This document shows, in pieces, positions 24,726 through 32,714 of a stretch of 50,519 nt of DNA (position 1 is its first letter; every line of letters starts with the position of its first letter). The stretch covers positions 1 through 50,519 of the forward strand of contig NZ_JAJOMB010000038.1 of assembly GCF_021129305.1 (NCBI RefSeq), read 5' to 3'. The notes beneath the pieces were generated by a model, which had not been told where the DNA came from, did not search any database, and saw only the letters and a list, made by a program, of their open reading frames with translations. The position numbers and the translations under genes are program-made. Source of the stretch: Kineosporia babensis (GTDB lineage: Bacteria; Actinomycetota; Actinomycetes; Actinomycetales; Kineosporiaceae).

Positions 24726-25088
24726 ATGCCCGGAGTGTCTGCGGTCACCTCCGACACCGGTGGACAGTCCGCTCCGGACAGTCCGTGTGAAACGCTCAGT
24801 GAGCCGTTGTCGCAGGTCATGACGTTGCTGGGAAAACGCTGGGCCGGTGTGGTGCTGAGCGCACTGATGGGCGGGCCGATGTACTTCAACGAGCTCAAGC
24901 GCGCCATCCCGGGCATCAACGACCGCATCCTGAACGAACGGCTCCTCGAACTGGTCGACCTGCGGCTGGTCGCCCGCACCACGGTGGACGTCGGTGGCGG
25001 GCGGGTGCGCTACGAGCTGACCGAACACGGGTATGCCATGCGGCCGGCCATCGATGAGCTGACCCGCTGGGCCAAGGAGCACCTATAG
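24726..25088 (+). CDS. HxlR-family winged-helix transcriptional regulator
   Basis: The protein is 120 aa from ATG 24726, directly after AAGGAGG at four bases; a longer open frame from 24603 is upstream leader. The HxlR pattern is complete: SQVMTLLGKRWAGVVLSALMGG, the recognition-helix stretch FNELKRAIPGINDRILNERLLELVDLRLVAR (split by family-typical turns), a wing with RYELTEHGYAMRPAIDELTRWA. Unusually for many HxlR redox sensors, only one Cys (SPCETLSE) precedes the domain, so disulphide sensing could involve an intermolecular bond. It most likely controls the divergent NTF2-like gene; the shared upstream region 24536-24725 contains the AT-rich TTTAAAAAAGTAAG stretch suitable for a promoter. 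Confidence 0.85.
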   Translation: MPGVSAVTSDTGGQSAPDSPCETLSEPLSQVMTLLGKRWAGVVLSALMGGPMYFNELKRAIPGINDRILNERLLELVDLRLVARTTVDVGGGRVRYELTEHGYAMRPAIDELTRWAKEHL

Positions 25089-25390
25089 CAGAGCGAGGCT
25101 GGGTCGGCAGGCCCGACCAGCGTCGACCGGGTCCTCGCTGAACGCCTTGACCAGCAGCCATTCCAGGCCGTCGGCGCCACCGGGGACGAGCGTCCATGCC
25201 TGGCCCATCGAAGCCGGAGCAGCAGGGCGCAACAGGTTTGCTCGAAGATGGTCCAGGCTGGCCGAGTGGACAACGCATTCAGGTTCGCGATGATGATCAG
25301 TTCGTCGCCGTCGGCGCCGACCCACACCTCATCGGCGACCAGGCCCGGAAGCAGGGAGCAGCCCACCTCGAGCGGACTGCCAGATGCCGC
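25083..25390 (-). pseudogene. Frameshifted remnant of an unidentified minus-strand gene
   Basis: Two minus-strand frames give one coherent-looking sequence only if joined: ADEVWVGADGDELIIIANLN, then LSTRPAWTIFEQTCCALL in one frame, and GGADGLEWLLVKAFSEDP with VDAGRACRPSLALL in the other. This suggests a single gene broken by an indel near 25240. The last codons overlap the HxlR stop by three bases. I cannot name the family. Confidence 0.3.
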
Positions 25391-25951
25391 TGTATCTGGT
25401 CGCGGTCGACCTTGATGACCAGATGCAGCGGCGGCGCCGAGGGGGTCACGATCCTGCTACTGATGGATCAGCCGGCCGCTCTGGTGATGAGGGCAGTCGC
25501 CGACCTACTGGTCAGGCTGGAGCAGGTTCCGCGATGGTGGTCTCAGCCCTATCCCGTCGATGTGCCCGTTGGGTGCCGATGAAGACCAGGACGATGCCGA
25601 TCGCCAGCCAGACCCTAAGGACGATCATGAACTCGTCCCGGTTTCCGTCGTCATCGGCGGCCACCCGGGCCGTTGCCCCCGCCCTTGGCTGCCTGGGCCG
25701 AGCCGGCGCTGAGCAGCAGAGGCACCAGGACCACGCTCAGCATGGAGGCCCCGCCGACCAGAGCCGCAGGATGACGACGGGCAAGACCATAAAAGGGCTC
25801 CAAGTCTGATGAGGTGCGGCGGCGCCGTTGTGGATCACCTTCCCAGACCGGCGACCCAAGCGGGCGTATCGGCGTCCTCACCATCCGCCCCCGGTGCAGG
25901 ACGACGCCCTGTCAAGCCGGGATGCACGCTCGCTCGTCGCCCCAACGTTCT
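25089..25951. other. 863-bp region with decayed sequence
   Basis: Apart from the remnant above, there is a minus-strand frame at 25651-25884. It ends in a hydrophobic signal-like segment (AALVGGASMLSVVLVPLLLS, then AGSAQAAKGGG) and could be a small exported peptide or the debris of one; it lacks a well-placed start. Nothing else is convincing. Confidence 0.3.
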
Positions 25952-26746
25952 TCAGGAGAGCAGTTCCCTGATCCGGTCGGCGCTGGGGGAGCCGGTCGGT
26001 GGGCTGTAGACGGAGATGCTCACACCCTGGTCGCCGGCGACGTAGAGGTGCTGGAAGTGGGTGTCGAGTGCTTCACCGTCGGGGTGGCGCAGCCGCATGG
26101 GCCCGAACGTCTTCTCCTGCACTGTGTGGTCGGACCAGAGCTTGCGGAACGCCGGGCTCTGCTCGCACAGCTCGTCCGAGAGCTGGCCGAGGCTGGGGTT
26201 GCCGGGCATGCCGTAACGCAGCATCCCGGTGATGTTCTCCGCCTTGGTGCGCCAGTCGACGTAGCTGACCTTGGCTTTCGGGTCGGCGAAGACGAAGCGC
26301 GCGAAGTTCGGCTCGTCCATGGTGTCGAAGTCCGCGATCAGCACCCGGGCGGCCTGGTTCACGCCCAGGACATCAAGGTCGGCATTGAGGACGACTGCGG
26401 GCGCCAGGGGCAGGGCGTCAAGGATCCAGTTCAGCTGGGGGCGCAGTTCCTGGGCCGGTGGAGGCTTGGGCTGGGCGAACAGTCCGCTGAAATAGACGTA
26501 TTCGTCGGGTTCGAGGAGCAGTGCCTTGGAGACGGCCTGGAGGACTTCGGGAGTGGGGTTGAGGGCTCGGCCCTGTTCCAGGCGGGTGTAGTAGTCGACG
26601 CTGAGATTGGCTCTCGTGGCCACTTCTTCGCGTCGCAGGCCGGGCACCCGGCGCCGTTCGGCCGAAAAACCGAGTTCGCCGGGGGAGACCCGGGCTCGCC
26701 GGGACTTCAGAAAGGCGCTGACCTCGGTGCTTCGGTGATTGAGCAT
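25952..26746 (-). CDS. XRE-family regulator with MmyB-like ligand-binding domain
   Basis: The protein is 264 aa from ATG 26746, preceded by GGAG at six bases. The N-terminal helix-turn-helix is VPGLRREEVATRANLSVDYYTRLEQGR (shown with its two halves VPGLRREEVATRANL and SVDYYTRLEQGR), with GFSAERRRVPGLR before it: the SCO-type pattern R..R.PGLRREE.A..A..S..YY..LEQGR. The C-terminal domain, from LNWILDALPLAPAVVLNADLD onward, is the PAS-like MmyB ligand-binding fold, ending in HYVAGDQ-like LYVAGDQGVSISVYSP. These regulators usually control an adjacent divergent or co-directional oxidoreductase gene. Here the neighbour upstream is the DJ-1/PfpI gene, 56 bp away on the same strand. Confidence 0.85.
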   Translation of the reverse strand: MLNHRSTEVSAFLKSRRARVSPGELGFSAERRRVPGLRREEVATRANLSVDYYTRLEQGRALNPTPEVLQAVSKALLLEPDEYVYFSGLFAQPKPPPAQELRPQLNWILDALPLAPAVVLNADLDVLGVNQAARVLIADFDTMDEPNFARFVFADPKAKVSYVDWRTKAENITGMLRYGMPGNPSLGQLSDELCEQSPAFRKLWSDHTVQEKTFGPMRLRHPDGEALDTHFQHLYVAGDQGVSISVYSPPTGSPSADRIRELLS

Positions 26747-26802
26747 GGTGTTCTCCAGGGTGGCCGGACCCGGGTGGGCCCGACCCATCCTGACACGAGA
26801 AA

Positions 26803-27360
26803 TCAGAGCTGAGCCAAGTGGTCCCGGACCGCGGGGACGAAGGTAGGCAGGTCGTCCGGGTAGCGCGAAGTGATCAGCGTCCAGCCGTTCGTGGCGTCCT
26901 CGACCAGTTCCTGGTCCACCCAGGTGGCCCCGGCGTGGGTAACGTCGGTGCGGATGCTGATCCAGGACGTCATGGTCTTGCCGACCAAGAGCCCGGCCTC
27001 GGCCAGCAGCCAAGGGCCGTGGCAGATGGAGGCGATCGGGCGGCCGCTGTTGGCGAACTCGTTGGCCAGGCGGACGGCGTCGGGGTTGATCCGCAGGGCG
27101 TCGGCGTTGATCGTGCCGCCGGGCACGATGAGCAGGTCGAAGCCGCTGCTGTCCAGATCCTCGATGGCCACGTCGGCCTCGACCTCCGGGCCGGCCGCGT
27201 CGTCCATGATCAGGGTGCGCACGGTCTTGCCGCCGGGTGAGGCCACGCTCACCTTGGCGCCAGCCTTCCGCAGGCCGTTGAGAGGATCTACCAGTTCCGG
27301 GCTTTCGACGCCGTGGCCGTGGGAGATTATCAGGACGTGCTTGTTCCGGATGTCACTCAC
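26803..27360 (-). CDS. DJ-1/PfpI family protein
   Basis: The protein is 185 aa from GTG 27360, chosen because GAAGGA lies six bases before; the alternative ATG 27375 would itself contain that site. The fold is clear: KHVLIISHGHGVESPELVDPL, DLLIVPGGTINADALR (nucleophile elbow partner), and the nucleophile Cys in ASICHGPWLLAEAGLLVGK. The expected upstream Glu is in VESPE. The C-terminus WVDQELVEDATNGWTLITSRYPDDLPTF matches PfpI/YhbO-like members, which act as proteases or deglycases in stress responses. It probably forms an operon with the XRE regulator downstream. Activity within the superfamily cannot be fixed from motifs alone. Confidence 0.85.
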   Translation of the reverse strand: MSDIRNKHVLIISHGHGVESPELVDPLNGLRKAGAKVSVASPGGKTVRTLIMDDAAGPEVEADVAIEDLDSSGFDLLIVPGGTINADALRINPDAVRLANEFANSGRPIASICHGPWLLAEAGLLVGKTMTSWISIRTDVTHAGATWVDQELVEDATNGWTLITSRYPDDLPTFVPAVRDHLAQL

Positions 27361-27781
27361 GAAAAGTCCTTCCATTCGGTTGGATCTCCGCTCTGGGGCA
27401 GCGTGGCCGGGTGTACCAGGCCCGTGCAGACCCCGGCGGTCCAACCTAGGTCTGCCAGGACCACCTTTGGTGTACCGCCGAGATTGTCCGGACGGCACCT
27501 TCGTCAGATAGCGGCCCGTTCGCGAGTCCGGAAATGGAAGGTGTAGCGGGAGCACGTAGCCGGTGGCTTGCTCGACCAGAGTGTCGGTGGCGGGTTTGTT
27601 CTCCGCCATCGGTTAGACCGTTTCGTGCGAGATCCGCATCTCCTCGTCAGCGACGACTCCGGGACGATCAATGTGCTCGCCCATCATTCGTTTCAAGGTT
27701 GGGAGGCCGGGGTGCATTATCCGCCAGGTGATCTGCGACTGACCTGTGTCTTCACCGATGCCTTTCCCGCATGCCGACGGG
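27361..27781. other. Intergenic region, no gene recognised
   Basis: Contains the leader of the DJ-1/PfpI gene. A + strand frame (27568-27825) reads DPHLLVSDDSGTINVLAHHS in a protein-like way but has no start signal and no family I know; at most it is a remnant. Confidence 0.3.
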
Positions 27782-28369
27782 TCAGGGGAGAATTCCTCGC
27801 ACGACTGCAGCCGCTGCGGCGATGAGCTGGTCGGCCTGGGGGAGCGCTTCGGGTCGATTGCGGGCAGTGACGGTGAAGCCCTGAAGAATGGTGAGCAGCA
27901 GACCTGACGAAGCCTCGACCGACAGTCCAGGCGCAGTGAGACCCTCCGGAATCAGCGGAGCGACATAGTCTTGCCACCCGTCCAGGGGCGCTGCAACGTA
28001 CTCGGTCAAGCCCGATGCCTCAGGCACCACCATCACTGTGGTGCAGGCGAGGGTACGGAACTTCGGATCGGTCTGCAGGAGCTGGACGTAGCGCACCAGC
28101 ATCGAGCGTAGGAACTCTCGGGGGTCGTGTCCTTCGCCAAAATCTGCGAACAGAATCGCACCATAGATGGACCAGCCGTGATCAAGCGCTGCGGTCAGTA
28201 GTTCCGCCTTGTTCTTGAAATGGTGATTCAGAGCGCCTCGGGTCACGCCCGCGCGTCGCGCGATGTCATCGAAGGTCGCTCCCTGCCAGCCATTTTCCTC
28301 GAAAGCGTCCAGCGCTCGGTCGAGTAGAGCGAGTCGGGTGAGCTCGGCTTGAGCAGCAGTACGTCTCAT
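27782..28369 (-). CDS. TetR/AcrR-family transcriptional regulator
   Basis: The protein is 195 aa from ATG 28369. The N-terminal TetR helix-turn-helix is RALDAFEENGWQGATFDDIA, then RRAGVTRGALNHHFKNKAELL. The C-terminal ligand domain is divergent, ending in LLTILQGFTVTARNRPEALPQADQLI, as in TetR members of the AcrR_C group. The start codon lies inside the pseudo-palindrome 28369-28392, and no ribosome-binding site is visible, so the transcript may be leaderless. Divergent from the FAD monooxygenase at 28491, the usual repressor-target arrangement (compare TetR/TetX-like pairs); it probably represses both genes until an aromatic or polyketide-like substrate binds. Confidence 0.85.
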   Translation of the reverse strand: MRRTAAQAELTRLALLDRALDAFEENGWQGATFDDIARRAGVTRGALNHHFKNKAELLTAALDHGWSIYGAILFADFGEGHDPREFLRSMLVRYVQLLQTDPKFRTLACTTVMVVPEASGLTEYVAAPLDGWQDYVAPLIPEGLTAPGLSVEASSGLLLTILQGFTVTARNRPEALPQADQLIAAAAAVVRGILP

Positions 28370-28392
28370 ACATACATGTTAGCTTGTTTGTA
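28369..28392. promoter_or_regulatory. Probable TetR operator
   Basis: TACATACATG and CTTGTTTGTA form an inverted repeat matching at 8 of 10 positions around TTAG, AT-rich in otherwise GC-rich DNA. It overlaps the TetR start codon and lies about 100 bp before the monooxygenase start. Confidence 0.55.
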
Positions 28393-28490
28393 AGACGTCG
28401 CGCTCGGCACTGAGAGCAATCGCGGGGTTCCCGAGCGGAAGCAGCCGGCGTGGGCTGGCTGAACTGTCAACGAGACGGGACGAGGGAGAC

Positions 28491-29669
28491 ATGGCTAAGC
28501 GAAACCAGGCGGGATCAGGCGGGGGACAGCGGGCGCTGGTGGTGGGTAGCGGGATTGCCGGGAGTTCGGCTGCCTGGTGGCTGCACAGCACGGGGTGGGA
28601 GGTGACCCTCGTCGATGCTGAGCAGGTTCCTCACGTCGGAGGCTTCATCATCCAACTGGACGAAACTGCTCTGAAGATCTTGGAGTCGATGGGCGCCCAA
28701 TCGGTGATCTCGGCGGCCACCTTCCCCGGCCCGGCCACGGCCTTCCGATGGAAAGGTGGTCCAAGGCCCAGGGAAATCACAGTGGGTGCCGGAGAGAGCC
28801 GGCTAGCCCGACGGGGTTCCCTTGCGCAGGCCATGCTCCAGCACGTTCCCGGCGAAGTCGAGCAGCGGCTGGGCGCGGCTCTGGTCAGTCTGGAGAACCG
28901 GGATGACCATGTCCGTGCCCGCTTTGAGGACGGCTCCGTCGATGACTTCGACATGGTGGTCGGGGCTGATGGACTTCACTCCACGGTCAGGCGCCTCACG
29001 CTGGCTTCGGATGCTGAGAGCGTCTACCACAATGGCATCTCCCACGTGTGGATCAATGTATCTGCGAAAATTGGCTCAGGCGCTGTCATCTCCACACGGG
29101 AAGGCATGGTGACGCAGATCTATCCCTACCCGTCGGACTCTGGTGCTTTGCTCGTCGCCGCGCTTCCCGTCGCTGATCCGGCTCCGCCGATTCGGGACCT
29201 GGTGGAGCACATCGCGGGAGTCGTTCGTCGTACGGGCGAGGATCTGCAGGCAGTCGCCGACGCGGCTCTCACCTCGGATGATGTCAGGCTTACCAGGTTT
29301 TCTCAGGTCAGGCTTCCTCGCTGGCACACCCGGCGGGTCGTTCTGGTGGGAGACTCGGCCCACTGCATCGATCCGCTCTCCGGCATGGGCGGGCACGGGG
29401 CGCTTCTGGCGGCGGCGACGCTTGCCCACGAGCTGCACAAGCGCAGCGGCGCAGAGATGACGGAGGCCTTCGAGGCCTACCAGCGACAGATGCAGCCCTT
29501 CGTGCGGATCGTGCAGCGGAGCACATCGCACGTGCTCGAATACGTCACGAAGCCCGACCAGCGTTGGAAGACTCTGGGAAGTGGTGTTTCCGAGGCGCTT
29601 GAGGCGTTCCCTCTCCTGTTGTCTCAGAGCGGCCGGAAGCGTCTGGTTGGTTCGCCGAGCCTGGTCTGA
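28491..29669 (+). CDS. FAD-dependent aromatic-type monooxygenase
   Basis: The protein is 392 aa from ATG 28491 with GAGGGA at three bases. It is a group A flavoprotein: Rossmann motif ALVVGSGIAGSSAAWWL near residues 15-31, the DG motif DMVVGADGLHSTVR at about 155-168, and the GD motif RVVLVGDSAHCIDPLSGMGGHGALLAAATLA (key residues GDSAHC and P near 285-292). These enzymes use NAD(P)H and O2 to hydroxylate aromatic or polyketide substrates; the TetX tetracycline-inactivating group shares this layout. Substrate unknown. Divergent TetR gene and operator suggest inducible detoxification or a small tailoring function. Confidence 0.85.
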   Translation: MAKRNQAGSGGGQRALVVGSGIAGSSAAWWLHSTGWEVTLVDAEQVPHVGGFIIQLDETALKILESMGAQSVISAATFPGPATAFRWKGGPRPREITVGAGESRLARRGSLAQAMLQHVPGEVEQRLGAALVSLENRDDHVRARFEDGSVDDFDMVVGADGLHSTVRRLTLASDAESVYHNGISHVWINVSAKIGSGAVISTREGMVTQIYPYPSDSGALLVAALPVADPAPPIRDLVEHIAGVVRRTGEDLQAVADAALTSDDVRLTRFSQVRLPRWHTRRVVLVGDSAHCIDPLSGMGGHGALLAAATLAHELHKRSGAEMTEAFEAYQRQMQPFVRIVQRSTSHVLEYVTKPDQRWKTLGSGVSEALEAFPLLLSQSGRKRLVGSPSLV

Positions 29670-29732
29670 TCCGTCCGCTGCAGCAGTACAGGCGGTACCG
29701 TCGGCGCGTTGTCGTGCAGATAGTGCCGCTGA

Positions 29733-29903
29733 GAAACGTTTTCGCGAGCGGAGTTCGAGCTGCGCAAGCGCCCGATGCTACAAATGGCCACGTTGGAGCA
29801 TAATTTCGGCCGCGACGGCTTCCGGTATCTGCTTGACGCCAATGCCGCCGGCGTCCTGCATCCCGACGTGCACCGGGGCGGTGGCATCACGTCCATGGTC
29901 TGA
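29733..29903 (+). pseudogene. C-terminal fragment resembling enolase-superfamily (mandelate racemase) enzymes
   Basis: Between a stop at 29730 and TGA 29901 the frame reads MLQMATLEHNFGRDGFRYLL, then DANAAGVLHPDVHRGGGITS. The pattern (acidic/His active-site strand, FR.LL..AA..VLHPDV...GGIT) resembles the end of the barrel of mandelate racemase/muconate lactonising enzymes. No start or N-terminal half is present, so this is a decayed gene remnant next to the sugar locus. Confidence 0.4.
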
Positions 29904-29935
29904 ACGCGCTGATGGAATGGGGTTGGATGAGGGAC

Positions 29936-31495
29936 ATGGCAGTGATTCCAGGAGAGGCCAAGTTTTCGAAGGCGTCGGGGCCGGTCGAGGTCGTGCCGTT
30001 CACGCGGGCTGTCGGTGATGCCGGTGAACCCATCACGCTCACCGGGGCCATGCACCTGCGGCTGCGCAGCGCCGGGCAGGAGTGGGTGGTGCACGGTGGC
30101 AGCGGGGTGTGGTTCGCTACCTCCGTTACGGGCGCCGATGGGCGCCAGGTGGCGCGGGCGCTGCGGGATCCGATGCTGGCCCGCGTGGGGGAGGGGTTCC
30201 TGGCGGTGGCGGTACCGATTTCTGCCGCGGGTGATGAACTGCCGAGTGCGCAGGTGCTCGTCGGATTCTCTGAGGACTTGGTGCAGATCTCGGAGGCGGT
30301 CGTGGTGGACCTGCCTGGCCCGGGGCCGGTCACTGCTGCTTCGCTGGTCGGGGGTGGCGAGCGGTGCCTGCTCAGCTGGAGGGATGCGGCGGGGGCGGCT
30401 CGGTCGGCGGCGATCCACGGCACCGATTCAGCGTTCGTCGTCACGGAAGTCAGTCCGTCGCCGGTGTCCTCACCCTCTCCCGTGTTGATCTCACCTGAAC
30501 ATGCAGCTACGTTGCTCGACCAGCGGAAAAAGGGGCCGGTGGTGGAACCGTTCCCGCTGGTGCGTGAGCGCGCGGATCCACAGGTTTTCTCATATGGCGG
30601 CCGGTGGTACTTGGTGGCCAGTGACGACACGAACGGCGACAACATCAACGTGCCTGCCCTGCTGATCCGGAGCGCGCCGGACCTGCAGGGCCTTGCGCAG
30701 GCGCCGGATCACGTCATTCTGAGCCGGGGGGAGGCCGGGCTGGGCGGCTGTTTCTGGGCCCCCGAGGTGCACGAGGTGGGGGGTGTGCTGCGGTTGTTCT
30801 TCGCGCCCAGCGTGGGGCAAGCGAGCTGGAGCACTGTGCAGTGCCACGTCATGACCCTGTCTCCGGGCGGCGACCCCGAGCGCGCTCAGGACTGGAGCAC
30901 CCCCGTCCCAGTCCTGGACATGACGGGTCGCCCGCTCAGTCCCGAGCCTGGCCGCCCGGCCATCTCTCTGGACATGACCTACCTGGAGGTCGACGGACGC
31001 TGCCTGGTGGTGTGGTCCCAGCGCGTCGTGGAAGAGGAGTTCGTGGGTGACGCGGAGCTGTGGATCGCTGAGATCGACCCGGCGAAACCCCATCGGCTGA
31101 CCTCGCCGATGGTGTGTCTGCTGACGGCGCGCCTGAGCTGGGAGCTGACCAACGACTCGAACTGCGTTGAGGGGCCCTATGGTCTGGTCAGCGAGGACGA
31201 GGTCGCGCTCGTCTATGCCGCGGGTGGAGTCGGTCCGCACTATGCGACCGGCGTGCTGCGGGCCCCACGGGGTGCCGATCTGATGGACCCGAGCGTCTGG
31301 ACCCGGGCAAGCGCTCCACTGCTGGACTCGCACAGCGTGGCCGGGCAGTGGGGGCCGGGTCACGTCAGCTTTGCCCACCAGGGCGAGGACCTCATCCTCG
31401 CGTTTCATGCCAAGTCCGACCCGCATGAGCCGGCCCGGCACACCGGACTGCGACGGCTGCCGGGCTGGAAAGGTGGACAACCCGTCCTGCTCTGA
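29936..31495 (+). CDS. Glycoside hydrolase family 43-like protein
   Basis: The protein is 519 aa from ATG 29936; ATG 29912 and 29927 are in-frame alternatives with no better ribosome-binding sites. Residues 1 to about 195 form an unassigned beta-rich N-terminal region. The five-bladed GH43 propeller follows. The Asp base is in ERADPQVFSYGGRWYLVAS (about 214), then CFWAPEVHEVGGVLRLFFA, the pKa-modulating Asp in SLDMTYLEVDGRCLVVWSQ (about 346) and the Glu acid in NCVEGPYGLV (about 412). All three catalytic carboxylates are present. GH43 enzymes cleave arabinofuranosyl, xylosyl or galactosyl links by inversion. There is no signal peptide, so it acts on imported oligosaccharides. LacI, ABC importer and GH31 genes follow in the same direction. 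Confidence 0.75.
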   Translation: MAVIPGEAKFSKASGPVEVVPFTRAVGDAGEPITLTGAMHLRLRSAGQEWVVHGGSGVWFATSVTGADGRQVARALRDPMLARVGEGFLAVAVPISAAGDELPSAQVLVGFSEDLVQISEAVVVDLPGPGPVTAASLVGGGERCLLSWRDAAGAARSAAIHGTDSAFVVTEVSPSPVSSPSPVLISPEHAATLLDQRKKGPVVEPFPLVRERADPQVFSYGGRWYLVASDDTNGDNINVPALLIRSAPDLQGLAQAPDHVILSRGEAGLGGCFWAPEVHEVGGVLRLFFAPSVGQASWSTVQCHVMTLSPGGDPERAQDWSTPVPVLDMTGRPLSPEPGRPAISLDMTYLEVDGRCLVVWSQRVVEEEFVGDAELWIAEIDPAKPHRLTSPMVCLLTARLSWELTNDSNCVEGPYGLVSEDEVALVYAAGGVGPHYATGVLRAPRGADLMDPSVWTRASAPLLDSHSVAGQWGPGHVSFAHQGEDLILAFHAKSDPHEPARHTGLRRLPGWKGGQPVLL

Positions 31496-31524
31496 GCGGT
31501 GGCCTGCGCCCTAGAATCGTGTGC

Positions 31525-32529
31525 ATGGCCACCATCCGCGACGTCGCTGCAGCCGCGGGCGTCGCGCCCAGCACGGTCTCCTACATTCTGCGGGGCAAGA
31601 AGCGCTACCCGGCAGCGACCGTGGAGCGGGTCATGGCCAGCATCGCCGAACTGGGCTACCGGCCGGACTCGGCCGCCCGGGCGCTGGCGTTGGGACGGAC
31701 CAATATCCTGGGCTTTCTGGCGTCGGTGAACATCGGAGCCCCGGACGCGGACATCGACATCTTCATGCGCTTCATGCGGGCCGCGCTCTACGCGGCCCGC
31801 CCGCGCGGCTACGACGTCCTGGCCATGGGCCGAGGCGAGGACGAACTGCAGGGCGACGTCCTGGCTGACGCCCTCGTCGTGATGGACATCCTGCACGCGG
31901 ACCCACGCCTGCCGGTGCTGCGCGGCCTGGGGATCCCGACCGTGCTGATCGGCAATCCGCCCGATTCCCTGGGTCTGAGCGCGGTGGATCTGGACTTCGC
32001 CGGGGCGGCGCAGAAGGCCGTGGATCGCCTGGCCGATCTGGGGCACCGTCAGATCGTGGTGATGGCCACCCCCGATGAATCTGATGGCCGGGAGTTCGCG
32101 TACCGACGGCGCTTTCGGGAGGCCTTCCTCCAGCGCTGTGAATCCCGCTCCGTGCAGGGGTTGTTCATCCCGTGCGGACTCACCCGCGATGCGGTTGGGG
32201 CCTGGCTGGACGGGGTGCAGACGCGGCTGCCGCAGGTGAGTGGGGTAGTGGTCATGGCGGTCGGTGTGCTGGACCTCCTCCTCGAGGAACTGGCCCGGCG
32301 CAACCGGGTCGTGCCGGATGACCTGTCGCTACTGGCCCTGGCACCGGCCGAGGACTTCGCCCGAAGCTTTCCCGCCATCAGCGTCCTGGACATCCCTGGT
32401 CACCAGATGGTGGACGTCGCTGTGAATCGAGCCTTGGACGAGCTCGGTGGTGCCGCGCCTGGAGTACTCGAACTGGTGCCGACGACTTTCCATGATCGGG
32501 GCTCGCTGGCCTCGAGGTCTCCTCGCTAG
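31525..32529 (+). CDS. LacI-family transcriptional regulator
   Basis: The protein is 334 aa from ATG 31525 (a GTG at 31519 is in frame). The N-terminal LacI headpiece is ATIRDVAAAAGVAPSTVSYI, then LRGKKRYPAATVERVMASIAELGYRPDSAARAL with the YRP hinge. The periplasmic-binding-like sensor follows: GFLASVNIG, DALVVMDIL, IPTVLIGN, VDLDFAGAAQKAVDRLADLGHRQIVV. It starts 29 bp after the GH43 stop. Two GAACCGGTTC-centred operators lie 85-135 bp downstream of its stop, before the transporter genes, so it most likely represses the importer and GH31 until a xylose- or arabinose-containing sugar binds. Confidence 0.9.
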   Translation: MATIRDVAAAAGVAPSTVSYILRGKKRYPAATVERVMASIAELGYRPDSAARALALGRTNILGFLASVNIGAPDADIDIFMRFMRAALYAARPRGYDVLAMGRGEDELQGDVLADALVVMDILHADPRLPVLRGLGIPTVLIGNPPDSLGLSAVDLDFAGAAQKAVDRLADLGHRQIVVMATPDESDGREFAYRRRFREAFLQRCESRSVQGLFIPCGLTRDAVGAWLDGVQTRLPQVSGVVVMAVGVLDLLLEELARRNRVVPDDLSLLALAPAEDFARSFPAISVLDIPGHQMVDVAVNRALDELGGAAPGVLELVPTTFHDRGSLASRSPR

Positions 32530-32612
32530 ACCGCTCTGCCTTCCCTCGCAATTCCCTGAGGCATTTGTCCCGCTTCGGCGGTGAACGGGCTGGCCACGGC
32601 CCGGGACGACTC

Positions 32613-32663
32613 TTGCGAACCGGTTCTCCACCCCTTACGGTCGCGTTGGAGAACCGGTTCTCC
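32613..32663 (+). promoter_or_regulatory. Transporter promoter with two LacI-type operators
   Basis: O2 at 32648-32663 is a perfect 16-bp palindrome GGAGAACCGGTTCTCC with the central CG typical of LacI operators. O1 at 32614-32629 shares GAACCGGTTC and one full arm. Their centres are 34 bp apart. A possible -35 TTGCGA (32613-32618) and -10 TACGGT (32636-32641) with a 17-bp spacer place O1 inside the promoter and O2 just after the start point. Confidence 0.7.
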
Positions 32664-32714
32664 GGTGGCGGTCCGCTCGATCCGCGCCGCTCATCGCTCA
32701 GTGAGGAGCACAAG

